This document shows positions 24,697 through 37,100 of a stretch of DNA of 64,000 bases, piece after piece. The number at the start of each line of letters is the position of its first letter. Position 1 is the stretch's first letter. This stretch comes from Mytilus trossulus. Taxonomy: Eukaryota; Mollusca; Bivalvia; Mytilida; Mytilidae. The position numbers and the translations under genes are program-made. The notes beneath the pieces were generated by a model. That model ran no database searches, was not told the DNA's origin, and saw nothing but the letters and a program-made list of their open reading frames with translations. Location of the stretch: positions 65,470,457 to 65,534,456 of the forward strand of contig NC_086374.1 of the NCBI RefSeq assembly GCF_036588685.1, in the 5' to 3' direction.

Positions 24697-26384
24697 CAAA
24701 AATGACTAGATATGCTCGACAGCCTTCCAGTTCACACCAAGCTTGAAACATGTAAATTACAAAATCCTTATCACAGAAGCCAAAAACTTCATTAACTTAG
24801 TTACAAGAAAATTCTGGATAATATATTGCATTTGTCATCAAAAGTTGTATACGTTATATATAATAAGTTTTACAGTAGCGGGGAAAGTGGTTTTCATCTA
24901 AAGTTTTACAGAAGTTATAGATATGTTATTTCGTCTCGAGGTTTTTATAGATAAAATTAAAAATGGAAATGGGTACTGGGTCAACGAGACAACCCGACCA
25001 TAGAGCATAACACATCCGAAGGCCACCAATGGGTCTCAAATGTAGCACCTGGAGGCGTCCTTTAGTTGGTCCCATAACAAATATGTGTATACTAGTGAGA
25101 ATGGACGTCAGATTTTGTAAATGTTTCGACTAGTTGGTATTATTTAAAACACTGGTGAAATAATCATTTCAATGATATTCCGTTGGAATACATTTACTTG
25201 GTATGCACTTTGTGTTAGTTATGTACATGCAGTATATGAAATTCTAAATCGTTTTTGTGCTAATAGCTTGCTCCAGGCAATTTTAAAGCATTATACATAC
25301 GTTTTTAATAACAATATGCATCTGTACATGCTGTCTAGTTTTGAAATGTTTTTTTTAATCCGCTATCGAAGATTCTTTTCAAGGCTAGTGAAAAGCCCAA
25401 ATATATTGTTCTGAGTGATTCAATAATATTAAAGGTAGATTTTTGTTCTTTTGTACACACATTGATTCATATATGTACCTGCAGTGTATATATGTACCTG
25501 CAGTGTATAAAAGTTTCATGGCGCTTGTGCACATATTTAGTTTGCGCCAGACAAGTGTTTTAAAAAAAAAGTTGTTTCAATATCATTTACCACTTCTGTG
25601 CTCGAAAATCGCATTAATGCACAAAATACATGTATATTACAGAATAGAAAATTGAGCCATCAAAATTGGTTGAAAGTCTTACATTGGCGACCTTATAAAT
25701 CAAAGTCCAAGTAGTCTAAGTTGACTGTTGTATGCTTTCACCTCTACAAAATGTAACTTTTCTCACCTACCAAACGGTCCTCCGACTAGCATAAAGTCAT
25801 TTTCAATGATAATGCTGAATTATTCTACATGCGCATATTGTGCTTGTGACAGAACTTTTCAAAATATGACGCGCGTTTGTTCGTTGGATCATTTACATCT
25901 TCTACACTCGAAAATCTCAGAACTGGACTATTTCGTTTTATTAGCCCAACAAAATTTGACCGGGAAGTCGTACCTCAATTGAATCTCAAATCTACTTTTT
26001 TAAAAGGGTTGGTAAATTTTAGAAAAACTCGTTTGTCCCTTTTATCGACTACCAATAAGTCCATTTCAAGTATGTTCAGTTGAGTTATTCAAGTGTACTG
26101 AAAGTGGAATGGTTTTACTTGGTGCACATATTGTATTTATGAAAAATGTACATGCAGCGACATTACAGGGCGTTCGTGTGCATAATGCGACCGCGCGATA
26201 TATTTCATTGAAGCGTTTAAGTACGTTTTTTAAAATGATCATTCACAGCTTTAGTCAAGAAAATCATATAACTTGACTTGTAGAGGTACTTGAACCATAA
26301 ACATTTGCGACATTGTTCGAACATTTAGTCGACTGTACAATAATGCCCATTTCAATGACATTCTTGTGGTTTTACCGGGGTTGA

Positions 26385-26499
26385 GTTCAATATCGTAGCA
26401 GCTAAGTAGCTGCTATCAATATTTATGTAGCAGCTAGTCTATATCTACACGTTCAAGTCAAAATCTACATAGCACTACGTAGCAGCTACGCTATTGAAC
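26385..26499. repeat. Imperfect palindrome with repeated GTAGCAGCTA
   Basis: GTTCAATATCGTAGCAGCTA on the left pairs with TAGCAGCTACGCTATTGAAC-like text on the right. The core motif recurs several times in between. It is probably a small foldback element. Confidence 0.5.
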
Positions 26500-26703
26500 G
26501 CGGACCTGGTACCCAGCTGTTTGATGTATGAGTAAAATAAAATATTGTCCATCGCTCACTGTTTCATTCTAAAATAATACTAGTAATTGTCCTTGTCCAT
26601 TAATTTTTGTCATCTCCTTGTGGACAATATTGCACCGAGTTGTGATCACTGAAAACACTAATTTTTGCCCGAATGACTATTCTCTTGGAGGACAATATGT
26701 TCA

Positions 26704-28237
26704 CTATGGTCCAAAAAAGAATTTCTCAATAGATATATAGTTTATTCTCATAAAACCATGCAAGTATTTCAAACTGTCTTCAAACACTGGCTTCAGTGCC
26801 TCTGCAAGTGATGACTTAAGTTATTGACACCTCTTATGGGAGTGAATTCATCACATTGAATATAACAAGCTTACTTGTTTGACTGACGCAGTGACATTGA
26901 AAATTATGAAAAATTGGATCATCTTGCAAAAGGCTATCAATTTGTGCCTTTTTGTAACATCATTTGTTTTCTTGTCGGATCCTAAAGAAAATGAATTGAC
27001 CCATCTGCCTTCTAGTAACTTTTAACCGATTTTCAAACATTTCCTGGTCACGTGTAGAACTTCATGACTGCCATTTTCGAAAGTGTATTGATGAACAAAA
27101 ATAGTTTTGTTTCCAACGTGTATTCATTAATTAATTTGTGATTGTTATCATCAACCAAATAAAACACTTTACTGCTATCATTATCCAATATGATATATGT
27201 TGTAATTCCACCTTATGTAATAATGCTGTATTTTGATTGGATGAGAGACATGGTATTTTTTACCAATTTCTATGTATTGAGAATTTCTTTTCTCTGCCGG
27301 GGTATTTGTCATTAGGGAATTCCATGTGCCGGGGTATTTGCTAGCAAATACCATGGCAGATGGGGAATACCCTAGCAAATACCATGGCAGATGGGGAACA
27401 CCGTGTCTAAAAATAACTCAATGAATTATTTCGATTCTAATATGCCAAATTCATGGTCATTTTAAATATACGGTTCCAGATGAAATATTTTAAGGATAAA
27501 AAACATCATTTGAAAGAGGTTGAACATTCGGTGGAATTAAACAATTATATCATGCTTACAAGGGGTATTTGCCAAAAATACGGTTTCGAGGTAATCAAAT
27601 TTCACTCGCCTATCGGCTCTGGAAATTTGTACCTCTCAACCGGTATTTTTGGCAAATACCCCTTGTAAGCATGATATATTTGTATAATAACCTACTTTCA
27701 TGAGACACAATTAAATGACAATTCGTCTATGAAATGTCTTTATACACACAAAATATAGCCTCCTTGCAACAGGACAAAGTTGATCTTATTCATAAGCTAA
27801 ATATTGTCTTTATACATAGAAAATTCCACAATGAAATTTTGTCCTTCTCTGGACAAATGACTAGTAAAAATATTTCATGATACATAGTCAATATTATGGA
27901 CAGTATTTGGCTTTATAATTTGTACTTGCAGATTAAGATATTTGAATGCACTCAGATAAGCATCAAAATCTGTTTACATGAAAGTCCTGTAGAGGTATAT
28001 AACACATTGAAGGAAAAGTTCATTGTCATGTTACTTTGTACATCAACTTATTATATTTACTGAGTTCTGAACTTGTGGCCATGTAGGATGGCTTATCAGC
28101 ATGAAGCAACAATTTATAGTTGGGAGTCAACCGAGTGTAAAGTCCCTTCTTACACGCCTTATAGAAATAATTTTCCAAACAGTTTCTGCCATGAATTTTT
28201 GTATCAGCGTCACTGATGAGTACAAGTCTTTTGTAGT
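26704..28237 (-). CDS. Tentative gene of unknown function inside the giant element (3' exons only)
   Basis: Three minus-strand segments join in frame with GT-AG borders: 28035-28237, 26875-26947 and 26704-26801, giving about 124 residues and a TAG stop. The first acceptor is good (TTTGTCTTCAG) and the second donor is GTAAGC. The acceptor at 26947 is weak, with its pyrimidine tract about 25 bases further upstream. The product has the look of real protein (for example LVLISDADTKIHGRNCLENY and LLQDDPIFHNFQ), but I do not recognise a family. A possible upstream exon ends with CTGTCAG at 28677 before GTGAGT and would fit the phase. A retroposon-like tail has landed just upstream of it, so the 5' part may be lost. 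It could be cargo, a captured fragment or chance. Confidence 0.35.
27546..27678. repeat. Palindromic MITE with arms of about 41 bp
   Basis: The left arm contains CATGCTTACAAGGGGTATTT and the right arm AAATACCCCTTGTAAGCATG. The arms differ by one indel around a loop of about 50 bases. Just to its left, 27281-27405 repeats 'gcaaataccatggcagatgg' twice. An open frame through the palindrome is not a gene. Confidence 0.7.
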
Positions 28238-28687
28238 CTGAAGACAAAATGCAAAATTTTTAATCCTGTACTTTATCATCCCGCAAATGTGCTGTGCCTT
28301 GATCATTTTTGCTAATGTGCATTGTCTATATGCCATTTTTTTCTTCCTTGTTTATTTTGATCATTTTTACCAATTATGTCTGATTTACACATTCTTGTCA
28401 ATATAATGTAATTCTAAGGTACTGTCATTAAAGTAAGAGGTTAGACCATCTATAAAACCAGGTTTTATAATGTATCTCTCTCGTTGTAAGCAAGGAAAAG
28501 GAATGCCTGTACCCAGTTAGGAATTTGAGTTGTTTTCCATTAACTTGATGTGTTTTATCTTTTGATATTACAACCATTTGTAACTTTTAGTTGTTGAACT
28601 CGCAATATGATAGTTTCTAGGTGAATTTCAGACTTCCAGTAACTCAATTATGTACTACTCTTTTTTTCACTCACCTGACAGTTTTAT

Positions 28688-29200
28688 ACAACAAATCAAA
28701 TCAAATCAAATCTATTTTATTGTCAATTAAAGACGCCCATAACAGGCAGAATAATCACAAGTTAAATTTGGTACAATGATAACAATTATTTGAATACAAT
28801 TAAATCAATGATTACAATGAAAAGACAATTGAAAATGACAAGAAACACATACTAATGTGTATTTATAAAATGTATCATGTTTCAACTTTGACAAATACAG
28901 TGATCCTAAAAAATATAGGAGACTGAAATTCAATATTCTGTTTTTTTCCCCTGGTGCTTTCATGATCCTACATTTACAAAAAGAAGCTTTACAAATATCT
29001 TAATTTGTACAAATATATAAAATATATAAACTCATTAAGTTTCTAATAGTTGTTTTCGAACAACATTTAAATTATTAATTAAATTGCTTACTTGATTAAA
29101 AATGTGACTATCTTCATTGGACATAAGCCAAATAAATGGTGATTGATAATCTAAATCGTGAAAGTTTTTGTAACAAGAATAGAATAGAATATAATATTTT
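28688..29200 (-). mobile_element. Two retroposon-like 3' tails
   Basis: On the minus strand, a non-coding 3' region ends in repeated GATTT at about 28688-28712. A second one ends in repeated ATTCT at about 29175-29192. Simple-repeat tails of this kind are typical of CR1/L2-like LINE 3' ends. No reverse transcriptase is present, so these would be 5'-truncated copies or derivatives. Confidence 0.4.
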
Positions 29201-29482
29201 AATTTGCCAGATCACAGGGCCTGTTAAGGGTACAAGATTTTATAACAATTTATATATATTTGATAAATAATACAGCAATAAACATCACAGTGTACAAATG
29301 TAGAAGAATCAATTAAGAACTATCAACCAGGGACTTTCTATACTGACAGGACTCATCTCTATTGATTTTAATTAATAATAATAAAGCCACCAGTGTAAAG
29401 ATACCACCAAATCATAAAATAAGTTTCAAATCTCTGATATATGAAGCTAAAAGTTATTTCAGTATTTCACTCAATTGAAATT

Positions 29483-29696
29483 ATACTGGAGATTCATTTA
29501 TTTTCCTGGGTACCAATTTTTGTGGATTGAGGAAAACTTGCATTTTCGTGGAGATTTGATATCATGGTTTTGACAAATTCTGTATATATTCCTATAGAAA
29601 ATTCTTAATTCGTTGAACAATTTAATTCGTGGTGCCCCTCTACCCACGAAATCAACGAAAATTGGTATCAAACGAATAATAATGAATCCACAGTAT
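29483..29696. repeat. Foldback MITE, copy 3
   Basis: It lies between the tentative middle gene and the transposase 3' end. Its inverted ends read ATACTGGAGATTC and GAATCCACAGTAT. Confidence 0.7.
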
Positions 29697-29769
29697 ATAA
29701 CTTTTTTTTTGTTAAAACATAATCTGAATACAAGCCAATCATTATGACTAAAAAAATAAGATCTATCTT

Positions 29770-31172
29770 TAAAGGGACATTAGCTACGAGATAGATGAGA
29801 AATCTTAAGTATGATTTGTTTTTGTTCAATCAATAATAGAACTGAAAAAATTATTCGTTTTAAGGGTACCATACATTTACAGGAGAGGTAATGACGTTGC
29901 TAACATAAATTGTTAATTTCGCTACGTTAAACTATGACTTGTAGGGAAAAGATTCAATTTTTGACAGATTTTTATCATTCAAACTTATTTAACTTGAAAA
30001 CAAGTTCATGCACTGTTTTAAAATGCCTATTTTCATGAAAATGTAAATAGTACTATTTTTATAAATTTAATAAATATATAGCAAGTTGTTATGTCTTTCT
30101 TTTAAAAGCAAAAATACGGCCACAAATCTGATTTTTGAGCAGATAAACAAAATTTCAACCTCATTTTACTCAAAAATTAGCGCATAACATTGTATTTTTC
30201 ATTACATATTTGATTTAATCAGGTAAAAAATAGTCCATATGGATTTTTTTATTTATCAAAATGTAAATACATGATCATACAGGATCAAACCTGTATAAAA
30301 TGAGTCAATTTTGACAAATGAAGCTAAATAACATTGATTATGAATTATTCACTTGCAATTTCCACCTCATTAAATCTATTCATGAGAACTTCAATTTAAC
30401 CCCTAAACTAGTAATAGACAACACATGCATTGTATGTGTACTGGTTATTAAAAGGAAAAGAATGTCAACATTGAAAGTGAAACAAAGGTGAATCAATTGA
30501 TGAGTGATTTGACCTACCATTTATTTTAAACAGGTAAAAATGATAAGAAAAATATATTTTTAATCTATATAATAAAATTAAACAGACCTTTAAAAATCTA
30601 AGAAAAAGAGTTGGCTTAATATATTTGTATCTATATTTATGTTAACATCGCTTATATGGTCATCTAAGGTCAACTTGATAGTTTATTAGATGTAGTCTTG
30701 ACTAAGATATTCACAAAATTAAACTACACATTATTGACCCTATGCTCTGTAAAGTGTTGACTTAAAATTTTTGATAGTTTTGATAAATGAAGTACATTGT
30801 TATAAAAAAAATATGAGAATTTGAGTTAAATCGGTGACCATGAATTTGACAAACTCTTTAAAGTTTTTTCCAATAAATTCTTAAAAGGCTTATTCTCAAT
30901 TTCAAAGTTAGACATCTTTAACAAATACTGTAGTTTATATATTTCTTTATTTAAACAATAATTTACAGACAAATAACTAATTCCTTTTTTCTTGAGTTTA
31001 TCGTTTGATACTTCAGTTTATACCAAAATGTTAAATAACTTTCTCATATTGAACATTAGGTATCAGCTATGTTGAATCAATTAGCAAAAAATCTGTTGAA
31101 AATTATGAGTTTATAAAGCAAATTTTTAATTATATATCATAAACCAAAAAAAAAGGATTTAAAATGTACTTT
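29770..31172. other. Non-coding interval downstream of the transposase
   Basis: The sequence is AT-rich and has no exon signature. The 29770-30420 part resembles, in reverse, the repeat in intron 3-4 territory at about 6610-7160, sharing 'gattatgaattattcacttgc'. An AATAAA on the minus strand at 30946-30951 is the best poly(A) candidate for the transposase. Confidence 0.45.
30946..30951 (-). terminator. Candidate poly(A) signal of the KDZ transposase gene
   Basis: AATAAA on the minus strand lies about 220 bases after the transposase stop codon. It is one of several AT-rich options, so confidence is low. Confidence 0.3.
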
Positions 31173-34100
31173 TTAAGCTAATTCGGTCTCACAGTCACTC
31201 TCATCTTCACTGTCACTTTCTATATCACTGTCACTATCTCCATCTACTAATAAATCTTCAACAGATGCCAGGTAAGCCAACATTTCAGACATTTTTTTGT
31301 GGTCATCTGACATTACATTTTCTGTTAAAATTAAAGGTAGAGGAGTAAATGTATCCCCAATGTATTCTTGGAAAAGATTACTCAAATGAGTAATTAACAT
31401 TTCCAAGTACATTCCTTCTCGTATAAGATGTGAGAAACTCCCAGAAGTATCAAGCTCTCCCAACCTTCTCCTTAATTTCACAAGTTGATCCTGGTACCAA
31501 TTCAAAGTCGAGGACATTTCTTGTTTCAGGAGTTCTTTCTCTTCCTGACATCTGGTGACAAGGCATTTCAACTGGACAATTTCCTGTTTCAATACTGATG
31601 GTATCCTGGAGCTTCCTTCATTCTGTCCTAGGCAATTGAAAATCTCGCTCTCAACAGTATTTACATCATCAGAGCAAATAATCAGAGGCATGTTAAAACA
31701 GGGCTCTCCTATTTTGTTGTATCCGTCAATTGACTTCTTTTCTTTTTTAATGACACACTTAAGCTGTTTCGAAAGTCGATGGTAAATTGCTTGCCCCTCT
31801 AAATAAAAAAATAATAATTTAGTTAACAAGGATTAGAATGAAAATAGAAATGAAGATATTTAAACACTGCTTATTATGAGTTATTAAATCTCAATTATTG
31901 CCAAGTACAGTAAATATAAAAAAAAAAAATAAACACACTCTCTTTTAATATAATAATTATTAACTACAAGACATATATTTCTTTTAGCCTATTGCTTGAA
32001 AAGTAAAACATGATATATATGTTTTTTAGATACCAGTGGTGGGAAGGAACCAGTCATAATTAAATGTAGGATTTTCCTTTTTTAACAAATCTGTATACTA
32101 AATAGATTAAAATCAAATGCAAATGGGTTTAATAATTAGCACCTTTCAAAACCCCTTAAACAACGCTGCAATAGCCTAAACAACATTTAATTGATCCTTA
32201 CTTGCATATTTCCTTATTAGTTTCAACAGATACTGTTTCTCTGAAACCTGCTGGCGAATTGTAGTCAGTGCTAGCTTCTTTTCCTTGGTCTTTGCTACTT
32301 TCAAACAAGATATGAAAGTCTCACCGTCTTTATCAATTCTTTTCATCTTGTTCTTATTTTCATAAGCAGATAACTTCTTTTCCAACCTGAAAAAATAGAT
32401 TAATATTTCACATAAATCCTCTGTTCCATTAAAACATATATGGTACGCATGAAAGGCAATTTAAACCCCTAAATATATTCTTAAATCAAACAAACATACC
32501 ATAAAGTTTAATTAGTAATGGTAATCAGAATTAATGTTTTAAATACATCAAAGTTATGTTTATTTCTGCTTCCGCTAAAATCGAAAAAAAAAGAACAAAC
32601 TTTCGTTTTAATTAAAATATTTCTTTGATGAGTGAATTTAAAAAAAATATATGGTTGCGATTTTGTAGTATGTTTCCTATGTCTTTTTATAAAAAAAAAC
32701 ACAATTTACTATATTCAATTGCTATACCTTGAGAGATCTTCCTCATTTCCATCACATCTACAAATACAAAATAATTTTACTGAAGAGAATTTTCAGCTTA
32801 GCAAGAAGAGACTATAGCATGTTCACAAAGGAAAATACAAATTTACAAACAAAAACATGAAAAAAATATAGTATAAATTTTATCTGTTGCCAACACTTAA
32901 GTTTCCGCATTGAAAATAATGCCGAGGCTATGATTTCAAAATGTGCAGTTTTTTTATCAGAAAGTTCATATATATATACTGAAACATTACTTTCAACAAC
33001 TTGCGATCTTGAGAAAACTCAAGATCATAAAATGTTCATATGTGAAGTCAATCTCTGTTTTGACAATATTAAATACAAAAAGAAACATCAATGTATTGCC
33101 ACCATTTGTTTGGAAAATGGGATAAATAGGTGTCAGATCGCATATTTCTCTCTCCAATTTAGAACAAATGTAAAAGTAACCCTACTCTGACACAATATAG
33201 TGCTTTGATGTCATTGTTTACTTAAACTAACCAACAAATTTGCAGAAATGAAACTTTTGATGAAAGAGAAATATATTTATACCATGCGAGTTGGCTTTAG
33301 GGTTAATGCACTCCACAGTTTAAATAAATGAAGATTTAAAAAAAAAACAGACATTATTTTAGGAGTACATCTATTCCATGGTCAGTTTTATTTTTATTAC
33401 AAACTATCCTATTTCCCTCAAGGACCACCCGAGAAAATGATATCAAGAACTCTCCTCTATGACAGTTCATGGTCCTTTATGTTATGATAGTACCTTATTC
33501 TATAATATTTCTGCAGATCCAAAGCATAAATATCTGTCTTGCTAAGAACATCTGAAAAAAAGAAACACTAGACTGAACATTCAATTTTTTAGTTGAATAA
33601 ATGAAAGATCATATATATACTTTTTAGAAATCTCTTACAATCAACAAGATGTAAAAGTGAATTATAATCGTGTCTAAAAAAACATCTTTAACCCGTAACA
33701 TTTTATTTTAAGGATGATATAATGAAACTGGTATTCACTAATAATTATCATTATATGAAAAATGGGATATTTACATTCAGATTCATTTGAACTGTTCTGC
33801 AATCTGGACAAGATAGATGTCTTTTCTTCATTCACCCATTCCTCAACTATGTCCATGTCAGCTTCACCATCTATAATAAGAAATTGCTTATATCAAGTTT
33901 AAAGAAACCACTTAGCACTATCACTATCTTAAAGGAACTTTTAAAATCAGGCCTAATGGAAGATGGTTTGCAATAGCCCTAAACGTCCAATCTTAAAAGA
34001 AAATATTTCTATGCATTTGATCTTTAATAATCTCATAATTGTCTTCATTTTTTCCCAACAACTTTAAAGAGTAAGTGGTAGATGGTGTTACTGATCCCCT

Positions 34101-37100
34101 GATTCAATGTGAAAAGTTGAATTGGGAAAGTTAATTTTATATTTTTTTTTAAAGCCAATGATATTATCATTACAGCAGCACAATAATTGAACAAAATCAA
34201 TCAACAAAAAGATAAAGAATTTTTTTTTGGTTAAAACTGTTTTCCACTCCTGTTATCATATGAATACTACAATCTACTCCTAGAAAAGACTCTCATAAGC
34301 ATAATTGTAAGCCAAAATGATGACTGGAACAAAATATGAAGAATGTACAAACTATTATTAACACATCATAATGACACAATTAAGTATTGATGCCATACAT
34401 CCTTCAAAATAGCCAATTGCATGCTTCAATTAACTAAATATTCTTTTATCAAATAGTTTTTCATGGTTTAGAAATTTAAAAGGTTAATGCATGCACTCAA
34501 TTTGACCATAACTAAAAATACATTTTCTGGGCCCATTATAGATAGCTGTTGGGTGCCTTAAAGTGTTGAAGATGTACTTTGACGTATTATGGTTTTCTCT
34601 TACAAATTGTGACTTGGATGGAGATTTGTCGAATTGGCACTCATACCACATCTTCTTATATCTAGATTAATCTTTTACCCATAAACTTTACCTGGAAATG
34701 AAGATAACATTTCTAGCAATGAAGTGTTACTGTTCTCCTCTAATTTTGATGCTCTTTTATACTTTGATACAAGAGTGTCACCTAAAAAACACAATATAAA
34801 CAAGCATTCTGAGAAAACTGCATAGAAATACATAGTCCTGTGCCAGTTAAAAATTAATTGTATTGGAACACAACCTGATCTATTACTTGTATGGTTGAAC
34901 TATTTCACAAAAATATAAAGTCAAGCCTTACAAAAAAGTGTGGAAAACTGATTACTTGCCTATATTTAAAATTTTGACAAAACATTGGGTTCTAACATTT
35001 ACCTATTATGGTCCAATAATAACACAGTTAGATTTACCCATTATGGTCCAATAATAACACAGTTAGATTTAGCATATCACAGAAGTTAAGAATAAAAGAC
35101 TTGTCAATGGACACAGATGATGACCACATTATAAAGGGACATGACTCAACAATGGTAAAAATGAGGCAACCAAAATACCAACGAATTCAATTTTTTTTTT
35201 AATCTGTATTAGTGGTCATGAGCATTATGTTAAAAAACTTTTGGTTGAGGCATACTAAAGTTTGGATGTACATAAAGACAAGGGTAACACTTAACGCCCT
35301 CTCCATTGCAGCATGGCTGTAAAAAAAACTGTACGAGTTTAATCACCTAACTAATTGCTGGGCACATACATACACCTTTCAGAAGCAACACATTACATGT
35401 TTTGCTTTTTTCCACATTTGAGTTTTAATGTTCTTTCGGTCTATCTGATTCGAGATCAACTATTAGAAATTACCTAACTTGTCTTTAATCTTCTGTCCAT
35501 AATAAATCAAGCCATCTGTCAATAAATCAGTTCGGTTTTCTGGGGACATCTCTTTAGTTATAGATGAAAACTTGCCAAGATATGACCAAAGCCTCTCTAT
35601 CCCTTCTCCATCTGTCAACCCAAGATTTTTAGTTCTTCTGGGTCCATACAAAATCTGTAAAAAAAAATGCATTTATCTAAATTATACTCTCGCTGGAATT
35701 CCCAAGTTTTATGATTTTTTTGGTCTGATAAACATAGGCCACAAGATCTACTGTTCATCTGTTGATATATTTGTTTAAAATATCTTTTATCCTCATCCCA
35801 TTACTTTAATAATTGCTTCATCAGCATCCCTATTAATAGTTATTCTGTTAAGGGACCAAAATTAACATACAAATACAGTAATTAATCATAATTGAAGGAA
35901 ATCAAGACCCTTTTTTTGCTGACAACAAACACCAGTAATTTTCATTTTTTTTTTATTGATTAATAACGATTGAACATGAAAATACAATTAGAACAGAATC
36001 ATATTGAGTGAAATTTCTTCCAGATCAAACTTTATTGAAAATTTAAATTTGTTAAAAAGGAAAGACACCACAAATATTTTCTTTCTAAAACATTAAAGTG
36101 AATTTTTCATCTGCCTTTCTCACCTTGAAAATAGAAGTAAATGATATGACAAATTACCTGACATGGAACACCATGCCCATAACAGTGGAATATTGGTATA
36201 GAAAATGATACTTTCTTCAGAATATCTTCATGACCATTTTTCTGAAACACAAATTTAGTAAATAATTTGATTTGTTTTCCCCCCAACAACCTATTATAAA
36301 AAATAACATTGCATAATCACTACAAACAAAAGCATTTTTTTGAAGTAATATTAATTGTTCTTTTTTACTTGTAAAGTTTGAAAAAAAAACCTTGCAACTT
36401 TCAAAAACTACATGTATATTTAAAGGAGTAAATAAGGTGAAGTGCAACATTATATATAATAGAGCTCCTAGTCCATATTTGAGAATGTGAGCTGGAAAAG
36501 TAAATGCAGGCACATAGACCATAACAGAATGAACGCTTGCCATATTTTGGAATTTCTGGTTTTATCCATTTGAATGACTTGAATTTTTTTTAACTATTTT
36601 TCTTTTCATAAATCTTTAACATATATCTAATAATAAGTCATCTGTAAAAGTTATATAAAATCTTTGATTTTTTTTAATAGTTTTTGAGAACTTAAACTTC
36701 TAAATGTTAAAAGCTATGAATGATCAAGAGAGAACATTTTTACCCCCCCCCCCCCCCCCCCCCCCACAAAATTTCAATTTCATCTCAAAAACAAGAACAT
36801 GTATATTTTTTTGCTCTCTTGGTTCCTTCGTTAATCACCTACCAATATCTAATAATGTTATGTAAAGCTTGTTATTTTGAAACTGAATAGCGATCGTTCT
36901 TAACAATTCTTTAAAATATTTCAGCATTGGTAATAATCTATGACCTATAATGGTATATTTTTTTTACACATTGTGACTTGGATAGAGAGATATCTCATTG
37001 GCACTTGTATCACATCTTCTTATACATGTATCTATAAGTTTCATACATGTTAATGGCTCAATATTACCTGCAAATGCTTCTTCAATAGGCAAGCTATATC

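Larger units (their letters stand above)
20732..26384. other. Gene-poor interior of the giant element
   Basis: I found no exon chain here. The stretch contains dispersed repeats (22618-22812, 23265-23520, 24965-25080), blocks around 22830-23200 repeating 'aaaatcagc..caa.atct', the foldback satellite at 24360-24696, and AT-rich filler. Around 25160-26390 there may be a very diverged tandem array whose units share 'catttcaatga' and 'tacatgcag'. I could not fix a period. Confidence 0.5.

Noticed and set aside
24455..24751. Minus-strand open frames of 77-98 codons
   Set aside because: They translate the short tandem repeats of the foldback element (LFPIPYSLPIRY-type periodicity) and have no splice or domain support.
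27453..27668. Plus-strand open frame of 71 codons
   Set aside because: Most of it is the palindromic MITE at 27546-27678.
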